64,000 nucleotides of DNA from Alentia gelatinosa (GCA_950022655.1 OX465581.1:110653125-110717124); one strand, 5' to 3'; counted from the first letter of the stretch, positions 1 through 22,438 are shown. The notes: generated by a model not told the origin, from the sequence alone. Numbers and translations are program-made.

Positions 1-391
1 TCTGTATACCTTGCCCAGTAATGACATTTGTGTGGTCCGAAATAAATTGTTTTTAAGGGGCAATAAAAATGATATTAATATTTGAGTTATAGCTATTTAT
101 TCATTGATTTTATATCAATGTAACACAAAACAATATTTCACTTATTGTTTTCAACTTTATACTATTTGGTGATACACAGTAATTTACTGTTCATTGGGCT
201 TGGTAACTTCAAAATATTATGCTATTGACGACCGAAGTTTATTTTTGTTTCTTTCCTTTAAAGTGTTCCCACAATTTCAAATATCTTTGTTGTTTGTCTT
301 TGTTGGGTTTTTCTTTTTTCATTGTAAAACTAACAGTAATGAATCGTTTTGTTTGTCATAGAAAAATAACATATTAACCACTTTCTACCAG

Positions 392-10878
<10,487 letters not shown>

Positions 10879-12865
10879 GAAAAGTTTGGTCCTTCGCCAA
10901 GTCTGTGCACCACCCCCGAGTGGGTCGGCCAGGTGGCTCGTCGCAGAATTCCTTCTGAGTGACTTTTGTAACTCTCTGAATGCGAGCAGCATGGAGACCT
11001 GTTTATTGTTAGCTGAGAAGGCAATTCCCTCCCATGTTTTCGTCTTAACACTAAATTGGCAGCATTTGTTTACAAGGGGGAACGTTTGCTACGTTTGTGT
11101 ACGAGGCGCGGGGAGCCGCTCCCACACTGAGCTGCTCGCGCCACTGACTAGTACGTGCGTGTACACATCTCCCTGTGATTTTATTGTCAAGTCACACTCG
11201 TCAAACCTATCTTCTTGTAATAGGAGTGTACAGTAGACAGACTGGTGGACATCTTAATTGGGGAAAACCTTCTAGTTCATGTGGATGCGTGTATAAATTA
11301 ATTCAATTTACTTTTAGTTACTATTTAGTCAGTCGAGGAGCTGTTACTCGACTTATTCCCCGAACAAAAAATTGTAAATATGAATTTAAAGTTGCATTAT
11401 CTGTTGAACCAGTTTCACAGCAAGAGAATTTAAACTAGCGCGTTGGATAAGTTGTACAATCAATTTGTAAAAAAAACTAAGAAAGTGCCGGGTGCCGGCA
11501 TTGACTGTCTGTGGGTCCATCATCTAGAATACCTTACACTAAGAAAGCGCATTTTACCTTTTAGGTTTCACACGTTCAAAATTGATCTGGTAGATTTAAA
11601 TTATTTAAAATGAATTGTTTTTATCATAAATACGTCAGTCACTGACTTTTATTAGGGAATTTAATTTGTTTATAGTATTCTTGGCAGTAATGGTAGTAAA
11701 CTAAATACTGGCTTTGTGTAATTGCTAGTTGGGCTACTGCTTGACACACGACCTCTTTACCTAAGTTAATCCCCACTAGAATGTCAACGGTGCTGTTGTG
11801 AAATATTTGTACATCATTCGTGTAAATAGTCGTAATATCATAACGTTCCTACACCGCATGGAAGGAACTGAATGTAGAATGAATAAATCCATATAATTTG
11901 GGGAGGTTGGGGAAATATTTTGGAAGTTATTGGTGGACGACCAAGCCGCGGCGAAGACTGTATCATTGATCGCCGCTGCTCCGTTCTGTTAACCGTTCAC
12001 TGTTTGCTTGCTGGATGTGATTGTCGAGTCGAGCCTCTATATGTGATGCCTGTAGTCGATATTTGAACGAGTGCCTATAAAGGCAGGGGCACAGACTGCG
12101 GCCTCATTTTGTTAAAATAGGTGCAGAAAAAAATATTAAAAGTATCACAACAGCCTCTGTACAGAGAGAGAGAGCGAGCGTGGCTCCGGGCTTGTGCATG
12201 CATGTGACGTTTATTTTATGTGCGTAAGGGAGCTGTGAATGTGAGCGACTGGTGAGATGATGTTGAGAATCCTTTAAATGTTATATTAATAAAAACAGGG
12301 TCTTTAACAAGGCGAGTGGTTCGCTCTACCAGTAGACTCGGCGGAGAGAGCGCCGCTTGGACGTCTCAGTTGACACCATAGGCAATTTGTATTTTGTATT
12401 GAGAATATTAGAATATAAAAGTTACATACGTACGGGGAATGTTTACTAAGGCAGATACACACTGTCTCTGCTACCCTTTCATGTCTGATTCTCCTGTGCA
12501 TTTCCTCCCCCGACACTGCCCCCTCGACAGGGGTCTCAATTCAGCGCGCACCATCTCCATCGTTATGTTACCATTAGAATTCATCACAGACACTCCCTTG
12601 TACGGGGGACGGGCACAGCGGGAGGGGCAGGGTCCTTCTCAATGACAATCGCCCGGAATGTAAGGTGTATGCTTGAGAGGAGCTGTAGTCGACAATCTCT
12701 GTTTTTTCATCCCATATCCACACACACATCTGTGACGTCACATCCCCGTGACGTGCTGCATCGTGTCTGACCCGGAAAGAGGCCAGTCGTGGGGGCGTGT
12801 TGCAAGTACACTGACAAGAAAACTGACCAAGTTCATGGTGAAATAAATTATTTGTCACATGATTC
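10879..12865 (+). other. Probable BRPF 3' untranslated region
   Basis: No coding similarity is visible after the stop. Three AATAAA hexamers occur on this strand, at 11882, 12288 and 12842. The last has the best context, with a GT-rich element (tgtgttgtttgtg) about 25-40 bases downstream. The true cleavage site is not determinable from sequence; alternative 3' ends are likely. Confidence 0.5.
12842..12847 (+). terminator. Candidate poly(A) signal of the BRPF gene
   Basis: AATAAA followed at 12871-12883 by tgtgttgtttgtg, a GT-rich downstream element at the usual distance. Hexamers at 11882 and 12288 are alternatives. Confidence 0.45.
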
Positions 12866-14517
12866 ATTGATGTGTTGTTTGTGAAAGAAAAAATGCTCCA
12901 GATTATCAGATTTTATAAAAGTATGAAATTAATATATAATCTATTATTTTAAACTGGTAAAGTAGAATGCCAACAATGCACCACACCTTTGAGTGTTAAA
13001 CATCTCGTGCTACACTGTCAGGTAAATAGGAAAAGCAGGAAAAAATTCATGAAAAATGTAACGTAAATGTACAGCGTGTTCCACCATAATGGCAAGGAGT
13101 TGAGTAACTGCTGGAGGGGAACTGAAGGAAGAATATTAAAAACTGGTAGGAAATGCCAGGACACTATGCTATGTGTCATTTTTACTTTATCTTTTTAGAG
13201 CTGTTTTGAGGTGGTTGTTCGAGATGATGTTCAGTTTCGTAAAATACGGGTTCATTTGTATCAAAGAAAGAGAATTAAAAGGTTGTCGGGGATAACTAGA
13301 AATTACAGGTCTTTTATGAAGAGCTAACTAATTAATTATAAATAAAGATACTGTGTATTACATGTCTCAAATTAAAGGTTATTATGTTATGAAAGTCTTA
13401 CTACAGTCCAGGCATGGGATTTCCCTTGTACTGTTATTAAAGGTATACGGTATCCCATGATTCACAGTGGCGCCACCTGGTGATCTTTTATATAATGTCC
13501 ACCATCAGTCAAAGTCGGATCATTGTAATTCATTTTAGTGCCAAATGAGTGAATCTTAAATTGTGTCAAATTGATCCAAACCAATGAGGAACAAAAAGGA
13601 CATCAACATTGGCATTATTTACTTTTATAATAGCTTTTCTTTTCTTATTCATGAAATTTTGGTACCCTGTTTGTGACAACCCTAGAACATATATCGACTC
13701 TTCCTAGAGGTCTAGGACCTTACCAGTCTGATATGACTGTTATAGCTGATCGGTGACATATCAGACCAAATATAGATAACTTTATGGAGAATGAGGACTA
13801 AATTTGATAATGAAGGAAGCACTAGGTTTGGTCCTTGAGGTTATTTTTTCTTTAACAACTTTCTTTATGGATCTTCGTTTTTTTACAATCCTTCGTTCGT
13901 ACAAAGTCATATTTCCTGTTACCAACAAAGAGGGATCGCTGTCAGTGTCAGTATACACTGGTTTCAATCAGCTCCCTACACTTTTAATATAATAAATTGT
14001 TCACTGGACCGTTAGAAATGCATAGGAAAGACCATATACCTTTGTACATATAAATACATCGCATATTACGACGGTCTGCATTTACCTTCTTCACTAGGTG
14101 GCAGCACATTCGCCCCAGCTGCCATATAGTATCGCAAAATAACATATCGTACATATTGAACATGTAAAGTACTAAGAAGGAACAGCGTCGAGATCCATAA
14201 CCTCTAAAATATGCCACTAGTTTTGGCTGCGAAGATTTTATTTCACCTCTCTCACCACAGATTTGGTTATCCAAGTCCGTGCTATAACTGGTTAATTGGC
14301 TAACTTTTGTGAGCTCATCACCCGTTGATTTTTCTTTTACAATACTCCATGGGCACTGAGTATGGGAGAAGAGATCTGGGCTGAGATAGTATAATATATC
14401 CCTAAAAGCTGATATACATTGTCGAAATACAAGGATAACAATTATGAGCAAATCAGCATTGTCCCTAAATAATGATATTTGCTATCAAACATGTTATACG
14501 ATTTTATGCAGCTTTAA
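12866..14517. other. Intergenic, nothing recognised
   Basis: AT-rich sequence with short open frames of no recognisable similarity. A few homopolymer runs are present; no gene or clear repeat structure is seen. Confidence 0.4.
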
Positions 14518-14796
14518 GGGAGCGTTCATTAATTATGGTAGGGGGGGGGGGCGCAGTTTTTGGAACAACCGATGGAAAAAAATATTTGCCCCTCCATGGG
14601 CATACCCAAGAGGACTCAAGTTTTTCCCACTCTATCATTCAAGAAGAAATACAATTTGAAAGAGAGGATATTCTGATTAAATGGCTTCTTGTTACCTAGT
14701 TTATTGTGGTTTTAGGCCTACCTTTGACAAATACGGGGAAACTTCAGACATTATGAATTTTTGACCATAGAAGGACCTTCTATCTATAGGTGGCCT

Positions 14797-15496
14797 TCAA
14801 ATAGAAGGATCTTTAGATTCTCCTCCTTTTGCCCCTTTGTTTTTTGGTGGATGGGGGACGGGGGAGTGAGGTGGGGAGGGATGACCATGTTCATTCCTGA
14901 AAATCAGTAATTTGTATTCATTTTTTTCTAAAAAACCCTGGTAATTTCCAAGCTCAGTAGAGTATCTGACAAAGACAACACCTCCCTCTTCATCAAAACC
15001 TCTGAATTGATGGATTCCTTCCCATTCTACTTCATTTTCCTTGTCTTCTTTCACTTCTTCATGGTCATCATTGTTATTGGTATCCTTTGTCACCTTGAAT
15101 TGATCTCAGCATCGTGGTTGAATTATTCTTCTATTTCTTTGTAGAGTTTGGCTTCTTCATCACCTGATGAATCAATCACATGGGAGGTCACACTGTGTCC
15201 TTCCTTTACTCACAGATGTCTTTTCTTTGGTTTTGCTTCATCTGCAGACATTCCTTTCTCTTAAGGAATCATTCACAGCATCTCTGACATATCCTGTGTT
15301 ACAACTTCCTCAGATAGCAACATTTTGAAGGGTTCATACAGACACTGGGTAATATCCCTGTTTTCTTGAACCCTGCTCTTATTATTTGTGGCTTGTTTTC
15401 AATCTGGTCAAGGAAATGCAGGAGTTCTGCTGGGAAAGAATCTTTAGGCAAAGTGGTGGCTTTGCCATGATTTCTTGTCTTCCATTCTTCTAGCAC
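14797..15496 (-). pseudogene. Broken pogo/Tigger-like transposase, C-terminal part
   Basis: Two - strand open pieces remain. The upstream one (15496-15299) reads LEEWKTRNHGKATTLPKDSF, then PAELLHFLDQIENKPQ and IIRAGFKKTGILP. The pattern LPKD-FP-LL...GF-KTGI-P is typical of the C-terminal side of jerky/pogo DDE transposases. The second (15093-14797) is acidic and carries GGVVFVRYSTELGNYQGFLE, plausibly the same protein's C-terminal tail. They are separated by stops or frame changes and no intact catalytic DDE core is visible. Inactive. Confidence 0.6.
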
Positions 15497-15761
15497 TTTC
15501 CTCTATTGTTATTCTAGGGAGCCAAAGAATGACATGTGTAAGAACTGTAAAATGATGTTGTTCCTGGCAGGTTCATGAAGTACCTCAGTGGAACACATCT
15601 GAACCAGTCCTAAAATATTTCTGCTTCAAACCATCCTGAGTGGCTCCTGTTGAATAAACAACCGTCTGGGCCACCAAATATGTCCCAAGTTACCCTTCAT
15701 CATGCTTAATATCACAAAATAATGAAATTCTTTAAATCTATGCTATGAAGGTTCATGATAC

Positions 15762-16260
15762 TGTAGTAAATACTGCCGGATGGTTACCGAAGGTTCCCGG
15801 AGGATACCTCCAAAGGGGCCCGGAGGACACGGAGGTACCGGGAGGTACCGGAGGCACCCAGAGGGTTTGCTCTGTAATGCCCAAAGAGCCCACCAGGTGG
15901 TGTTCTGGTCCCGGAAATGACGTCAGAGGGTCCCTGGAGCCCTCCTATATAAACCTCCGGGGGGTGCTTCCTGGGGTCAGTCTGGCTTCAGCCACGGCTT
16001 GGACCACCTCCGGCGACTACGAGGGCAACCGCCCGCCACTACCAGTGGCCCCCGGGTGAGAGCAGAAAGGTTACCATAGTGACCTGCCTTGAGCCCCGTG
16101 TGGCTCGCCGGGTTCGAGGAGGTCGGAGCCGTCCCCGGAGGCAGCTGTTGTTGTTAGATAACAGTTACTGTTGTTGCTCATGCCGACTGAGGCTTACTTG
16201 TCTATAGCTAATAAAGATTCTCAGTTATGCAGTAAACTGGTGTCCTCGTTGTGTACTACA
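15762..16260 (+). mobile_element. 5' LTR (499 bp) of a non-coding LTR retrotransposon
   Basis: It begins TGTAG and ends CTACA, a perfect 5-bp terminal inversion. It holds a TATA box (ctatataaac, about 15955) and AATAAA (about 16210), in the order U3-R-U5. About 250 bp of its 5' half recurs at 18542 with few differences. A tRNA primer-binding site follows immediately, fixing the right border. Confidence 0.85.
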
Positions 16261-16261
16261 T

Positions 16262-16280
16262 TGGTGGCAGCGGTGGGATT
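16262..16280 (+). other. Primer-binding site complementary to tRNA-Leu 3' end
   Basis: TGGTGGCAGCGGTGGGATT is the complement of CCA plus the acceptor/T-arm end of the common eukaryotic tRNA-Leu type that ends ..AATCCCACCGCTGCCA. It lies 1 base after the LTR end, as in LTR retrotransposons. The tRNA sequence is from general knowledge, not from this window. Confidence 0.8.
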
Positions 16281-16526
16281 TCCCATCTCGGTGCACAATG
16301 AGGTCCGGAGGTCAGGAGGTACCTCCGAGAGTTTCTGGAGGGACCTCCAAATTTCCGGAGGCTCCGGAGGCGTCAGGAGGCATCCGGAGGTGCCTTACAG
16401 TAACCCTCAGTGAATCAATTCTGAAGGGGTCAAGGTCACACTCTCTTATGGTTTCAACCCTGATCTTTATGCCTGTCACGCTACCAGTGCTGGCCCAGGG
16501 TCGAGACAAGTCAAGGGTCGAGGAGG

Positions 16527-16770
16527 GCCAGCCGGAGGAGGGCCAGCCAGAGGAGGGCCAGCTGGAGGAGGGCCAGCCGGAGGAGGGCCAGCCGTAGGAG
16601 GGCCAGCCGGAGGAGGGCCAGCCGGAGGAGGGCCACCCGGAGGAGGGCCACCCCGAGGACCGCCACCCCGAGGACCACCACCCCGAGGACCGCCACCCCG
16701 AGGACCGCCACCCCGAGGACCGCCACCCCGAGGACCGCCACCCCAAGGACCACCACCCCGAGGAGGGTCA
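16527..16770 (+). repeat. 15-bp minisatellite block 1 (GGAGGAGGGCCAGCC then CGAGGACCGCCACCC)
   Basis: About 16 near-perfect 15-bp units, first ggaggagggccagcc, then cgaggaccgccaccc. The period is a multiple of three, so several frames stay open and give apparent Pro/Gly repeats on the - strand. These are by-products of the repeat. Confidence 0.9.
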
Positions 16771-17840
16771 TCCTGGGGGATGCCGTCGGGAGAGATGCTG
16801 TCAGGAGGGGTGCCATAAAGAAAAGTGTCATCAGGATGAGTGCCGTCAGAAGAGGTGCCATCAGGAGGGATGCTGTCAGGAGGGATGCTGTCAGGAGAAG
16901 CGCCGTCCAGAGGGATGCCGTCAGGAGGGATGCTGTCAGGAGGGATGCTGTCATGAGGGATGTCATCAGGAGGGATGCCGTCAGGAGGGATGCCGTCAGG
17001 AGGGATGCCTTCAGGAGGAGTGCCATAAAGAAAAATGTCATCAGGATGAGTGCCTTCAGGAGAGGTGCCATCAGGAGGGGTGCCATCAGGAGAGGTGGCA
17101 TCAGGAGGGATTCCCTTCTGGAGGGATGCTGTCAGGAGGGATGCTTTCAGGAGGGATGCTGTCAGGAGGGGTGCCATCAGGAGAGGTGCCATCCTGAGGG
17201 ATGCTGTCAGGAGAGGCGCCGTCAGGAGAGGTGCCATCCGGAGAGATGCCGTCAGGAGGGATGCTGTCATGAGGGATGCTGTCCGGAGGGATGCCGTCAG
17301 GAGGGATGCCGTCAGGAGGGATGCCGTCAGGAGGGATGCCGTCAGGAGGGATGCCATCAGGAGGGGTGCCATAAAGAAAAGTGTCATCAGGATGAGTGCC
17401 TTCAGGACGGGTGCTGTCAGGAGAGATGCCATCTGGAGGGATGCTGTCAGGAGAGGTGCCATCAGAAGAGGTGCCATCTGGAGGAATGCTGCTGGAGAGG
17501 TGCCATCCAGAGGGATGCTGTCAGGAGGGATGCCGTCGGGAGAGATGCCGTCAGGAAGGGTGCCATCCAGAGAGGTGCCATCAGTAGGGATGCCGTCAGG
17601 AGGGATGCTGTCAGCAGGGGTGCCATCAGGAGAGGTGCCATCCTGAGGGATGCTGTCAGGAGAGGCGCCGTCAGGAGAGGCACCATCAGGAGAGGTGCCA
17701 TCCGGAGAGATGCCGTCAGGAGGGATGCTGTCAGGAGGGATGCTGTCAGGAGGGATGCTGTCAGGAGGGATGCTGTCAGGAGGGATGCCGTCAGGAGTAG
17801 TACCATTAGGGGAAATTCCGTCAGGAGGAGTGCCAGGGCA
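16771..17840 (+). repeat. 15-bp minisatellite block 2 (GGAGGGATGCCGTCA)
   Basis: About 70 units of 15 bp with variants (ggagaggtgccatca, ggagggatgctgtca). A non-canonical segment, ccataaagaaaagtgtcatc, recurs near 16813, 17021 and 17368, giving a higher-order repeat. The + frame from 16836 (348 codons) and - frame from 17477 (333 codons) are artefacts of the 15-bp period. Confidence 0.9.
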
Positions 17841-18109
17841 ACCTGGGGTTTCCTGTCAGACCGGGGTAATGTACATGTCTGAGGGTGCGGACTACAGGGT
17901 GTGCACAGGGTCATAGGTGGGATAACCTGGGGAATGTACACAGGTAGTCTGGAGGCACAAGACAGACTGTTAGAGGTTACAGGAGGTCTGGGCGCATGGT
18001 ATAGGCCAAGGAGTGAACAAGGGATGCTGGCAGACCGGAGAGGTACACAGGGGCCTCAGGGTGCATTGCAGGTTGCAGGGGCACAGGAGAAGCCTGGTGG
18101 GCATTACTG

Positions 18110-18385
18110 GCAGAAAGGAGAGCGGCAGTCATGGGAGCAGCATACCCAGGGGCAGCAGCCATGGGAGCTGCAGTCACGGGAGCAGCCGTCAGGAGACCGG
18201 CGGTCACAGAAGCAGCCGTCGTGGGAGCAGCCGTCACGGGAGCAGCCTTCAAGAGACCGGCGGTCACAGGAGCAGCCGTCGTGGGAGTGGCAGTCATGGG
18301 AGCAGCATACCCAGGGGCAGCAGCCATGGGAGCTGCAGTCATGGGAGCAGCCGTCATGAAGAGCAGTCATGAGAATAGCAGTCAC
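18110..18385 (+). repeat. 15-bp minisatellite block 3 (GGGAGCAGCCGTCAC)
   Basis: About 18 units of 15 bp, with a larger duplicated segment (gcatacccaggggcagcagc at about 18140 and 18305). All three blocks share a GGAG core and the 15-bp period, suggesting a common origin inside the LTR element. Confidence 0.85.
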
Positions 18386-18541
18386 AGGAGCTACTAAGTG
18401 TTATCGGACAGATGCTGTGATTTATCACTAAATAAAAACAGTTGTAATTGTAAGGTTTTTCAGTAATTACAAGTAGTATTGACTTTATCAGAGTAATCTC
18501 TCTATTTTTCAGACAGTTAGTTGTTAATTAGGTGAGGAAAG

Positions 18542-18793
18542 TGTAGTAAATACTGCCGGATGGTTCCCGGAGGTTCCCGGAGGATACCTCCGGAGGGGCC
18601 CGGAGGACACGGAGGTACCCGGAGGTACCGGAGGCATCCGGAGGGTTTGCTCTGTAATGCCCCAAGAGCCCACCAGGTGGTATTCTGGTCCCGGAAATGA
18701 CGTCAGAGGGTCCCTGGAGCCCTCCTATATAAACCTCCGGGGCCTCCGGGGGTCAGTCTGGCTTCAGCCACGGCTCGGACCACCTCCGGAAAC
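18542..18793 (+). mobile_element. Truncated 3' LTR
   Basis: Matches the 5' LTR from TGTAGTAAATACTGCCGG through the TATA box to gaccacctccgg, then diverges. The purine-rich aggtgaggaaag just upstream may be the polypurine tract. R/U5 sequences of the 5' copy (AATAAA, CTACA end) are absent, so the right end is deleted or rearranged. Confidence 0.75.
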
Positions 18794-20560
18794 GGCTCCT
18801 ACACTCCGACTTGCAGAGCTCCAGCTAACATAAGCAGATTATGACAAAACTATTCCTCTGGAGTAATCTTCCAATATCTGTGAACCTGTGTTCTACAGAT
18901 GTTTAGAATAAGGTCTTTAGATCAGGTTTTAAACATCAGGGAATACAGATAAGGAATCAGAAGATTATATAAACCCATCTTTACAGTTTTCTCATTACTA
19001 TACACCTAAAAAAACATAAAGATATTTACCTTATTTCAGCTGTTGGAGGCATTGCAAATCTAATTTGGGCACACACTGGTCATAGCCTCATGTGAGTTTT
19101 GCCAGCACAAGTCCAGCACAAAGCCTTTCCTTCTGCTACTTTTGGAATTCCCCACTTCCAAGTTCAGAGCAAGGCAACTCTTCGACCCTATACTTAGTGT
19201 TGATATGAGGTTCTACATACAGGTACAGGCAAATGGTTGAAGTGTTATAGCATCAAGCACGATGCCAACTGATTGAAGTTGATGCTCCTAGGCTCTGCTA
19301 ATGTTCTAACCCAAAATCAGGGATGCAACCCCTGCCAAATCAAGTCTGTAGTTGGCAGCTAGCAGACATGCTGGAAGCCCTCTCCTGTACCCATATAATC
19401 AATCATAAAGCTTGACTACCTAGAACCTAATTCTCACTGAAGTCACTTATTGAGACTTGGTTGTCTACATTAAAACATACAACAGCAACTGCTTTCTTGA
19501 TTTATCGGTTGGTAGTCATCAGGCTCATCATGCAGGTTCCTGCAGGAGCTTCACTGTTTCTGTTAACAATATCATTGACATGCAAATATGGAAGTTCTGG
19601 CAATTTGTTATATGCTGGCATGGTGTGTGTGATTCTTGGTATGAGTGGATCAACCCATGGTGTGACACTAAAGAAGGAAGACAAAATCCCATTCTTTGAA
19701 TGCAGAACCCCTTGAAGTACTGTAGAGTTTTAAATGAAGAGTTCTCTCTGCTCATAGTGCTCTTCCATAAATATGGTAATCTTATTGAAACTAGGAGCAA
19801 ATAGTATGTTCATAATTAATGAATGAGCATGCAATTATAAATGAATAACAATTAAAAGGTTTGGCTTACATTCAGTCAATGAACGGTTTTCTAGAATCCA
19901 CTTGCACCCAGTAAACTTGCCATTTCTGCAACTGCCTGTCTTGGATCTAAACATATCAAGCACCAGTCGGTGTTGAGGTATTTCGGTCTTGAGTGATTGG
20001 TCATGGTCAGCTAGGCATGCCTCTAAGACCCTGGCTCCCTACTCTGTTCTCACTATCACAGGAAATGGCATGCAGATAGTGAAGGGATAGTTTTCTGGAG
20101 GCATGGTGGAAGTTTAATGTGACCACTCTAACCTCTAGACAATGTATATAGTGCATGCAAGCACCTTCTAATATGCAGCAACAGAGGTGTTTTGTAACAT
20201 TTGATGTTGCAGTAATGCTTCTAATTCACAAAAGATTTTGTGAGACTGCATTGATTATGGGCAAATGTACTAGAGTTTTTCCATTGTTGTCTCCCTCTAC
20301 ATCAGTCTGCCAGGCTGAAGGAGGGTGCACACCCATCTCCCAGTACAGAATCGGGACTGTAACCATAGACACTGGACTCCAGGGAATGACACAACAATAG
20401 TGACCTTGTGTGTTAATCATTACTATAGTCTTGTGTGTTAATCATAACTATAGTAGTACAACTTAGCTGATTTCTTGTGATATGATATGAATGCCTTTTA
20501 TTATAGATATCAATTCTTGTCATTGAACACAAATATGGGAGTCTGCCTCATTGCTTAGCT
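18794..20560. other. Interior of the pogo-like element, no intact gene
   Basis: AT-rich sequence between the truncated LTR and the right terminal repeat. The transposase N-terminal part would be expected here on the - strand, but I could not recognise it; only short open pieces (for example near 19502-19800) remain. Confidence 0.4.
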
Positions 20561-20753
20561 AAAATGTTGACCCCCCTGGAAAGAATAATGGAAAAAAATT
20601 TGCCCCCTCCCCCATGGAAATACACAAAAAAGAGTTGCCCCCCTTGGAATACCCAAATAATTGTTGTTCCCCTCGGAATACCCCCCAAAAAGTTGCCCCC
20701 CCCCCCCAAAAAAAAAGAGGCCCCCCCCCCGGCCATAATTATTGAACGCTCCC

Positions 20754-21079
20754 AATGTCGCCAAAATTCTCAATTCTTTTTAGTCCCAAATTCTGACAAA
20801 TTCTGTAAACGTTACCAAAACCAATTTCAGTACATGTATCTTAAACCGTTCACTGTTTTTACAATAACCGTCTCACATTATTTGCTATTTCTAAAAAGAT
20901 ATCTATATGGTATTGCGTTGACCTTAGACAATGCTTCATCGAATAATGATTATCTATATGTAAATCATTTATATGTTTTTGTTGGACAAAGAGTTGTACA
21001 AAAGGCATTTTATGTAAGCCTAGAGACCGGGATTGGGCGGGAGGATGGCAATAATCGAGTACTAAAGAAGAAACCAATG
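20754..21079. other. Intergenic, nothing recognised
   Basis: AT-rich sequence without similarity to other parts of the window. Confidence 0.35.
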
Positions 21080-22041
21080 AGTTTTAGTCAAAGTCGTCTT
21101 TCTTCACGAGTTTGATGCAGAGTGATATGAACGAGGCGACAGCCGAGTGAATATCACGTAGCATTCAAACGAGTTGGAGAATGACTTCTTTGACCAAAAC
21201 GAGTTGCATTCTGTATTTATCTCACCCCTGTACACACTAAAGGAATGGACAACACACAGGATATTAACCGTGGAGAACGGACTGCAATACTTGTAGGGGC
21301 ATGGAGAACGAGTTCCCAATGTTGAGCCTATGGACATTTATTCCAGGGGTGAGATAAAGCATTATTCTTTATAATACAAACGGAATGGTGTGAAACGTTA
21401 ACACACATGAAAACACTACAGATATGGCTAACGTGACAAACAGAACACAGCAACCGAAATGGACCTAAAGGAAAGGGCTACATGGATATATGAATATTCC
21501 AGCAAGTAGATGACGAGGAGCCAATGTGCTGAGCGATTCAAGAGGCAGAATGATATCATGTTGGTTATTTTTTCCCTCCCTGTTACCCCTTTTTGGCTAG
21601 CCAGACAATATTTGGAATGTTTGTCATCACCCCTGCTTCCCAAGCTACCTCCATGCCTGCCTTCTCATCGACACTTTTACCTCAGCCTGCCTTTCTATAC
21701 CGAAATCTGCTGCCTTCTAGACTCCTGAGACCAAGCCTGCTTGCCTCATTATCTCACCCCTATTACTTTTGTCCCATAGGCTTAGCATTGGGAACTCGTT
21801 CTCCATGCCCCTAGGAGTATTGCAGTCCGTTCTCCATGGTCTATATCCTGAGCAATGTCCATTCTTTTAGTGTGCACAGGGGTGAGATAAATACAGAAAG
21901 CAACATGTTTTGGTCAAAGTTGTTGTTCTCCAACTCGTTTGAACGCTCTGTGGTATTCACTCGGCTGTCGCCTCGTTCATATCACACCGCATCAAACTCA
22001 TGGAGAACGAAGACTTTGCCAAAAACTTTCTTCTTTATTCC
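21080..22041. mobile_element. Complete fold-back element with about 280-bp inverted ends
   Basis: The left arm (about 21080-21358) and right arm (about 21750-22041) are reverse complements with few differences. Each arm is a palindrome with apex gaggcgacagccgag, followed by tttatctcacccctg, a module containing gagttcccaatg and the mirrored caggggtgagataaa. The unique centre is about 390 bp and C/T-rich, with no coding similarity. This is the only copy here with both ends. Confidence 0.8.
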
Positions 22042-22438
22042 TGGCCTGCTTCTCTGCCTTCCTTTTTCCGCGCTCCCTTTGTCTCATTCCATGATTGTCT
22101 GGCTAATTTATTGCCTGCTCTCCCGACACCTCTCTCCTTCTTGCCCCGACTCCCCCTACCTTTCTCCTAGCCTTAACCCCTGTTCCCAGCCTGCCTGTAT
22201 CCATGTTTGTCGCCGATCCTGCCTCCCAACTTGCTTCGCAGTCTTACTGCCAGCCTGTCTGTCTGAATGTCCATCTATCTTCAGAAATTCCTCCCTGTAC
22301 TGCCTCTTTGCCCCGTGGATACGAGGCTATATACCTCCCTGCTTCCCTCTCTGCATACCTCTTATCATCCTTGCTTCTCTGCTTGCCTCCTTCTCTCCCT
22401 CTTACCCCTTTCCCCGTTCTCAGCTCACCTGCGTGCCT
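22042..22438. other. Pyrimidine-rich intergenic stretch
   Basis: Degenerate CCT/CTTC-rich sequence on the + strand. The open frame through it reflects composition, not a gene. Confidence 0.5.

Larger units (their letters stand above)
14518..20753 (-). mobile_element. Pogo/Tigger-like DNA transposon with nested LTR element
   Basis: The left end at 14518 (GGAGCGTTCATTAATTATGG from 14519) is matched in reverse complement at the right end (ccataattattgaacgctcc, ending 20752). Both ends are followed inward by G/C homopolymer runs. Transposase remains on the - strand lie near the left end. Subtracting the LTR element (about 15762-18793) leaves about 3.2 kb, a normal size for this superfamily. Flanking TA duplication expected of pogo is not visible, so superfamily assignment rests on the protein fragment. 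Confidence 0.6.

Noticed and set aside
16476..17882. Long open frames (333-348 codons) on both strands read as repeat proteins
   Set aside because: They arise from 15-bp tandem units with no stops inside a non-coding LTR element; frames on both strands overlap and show no domain.
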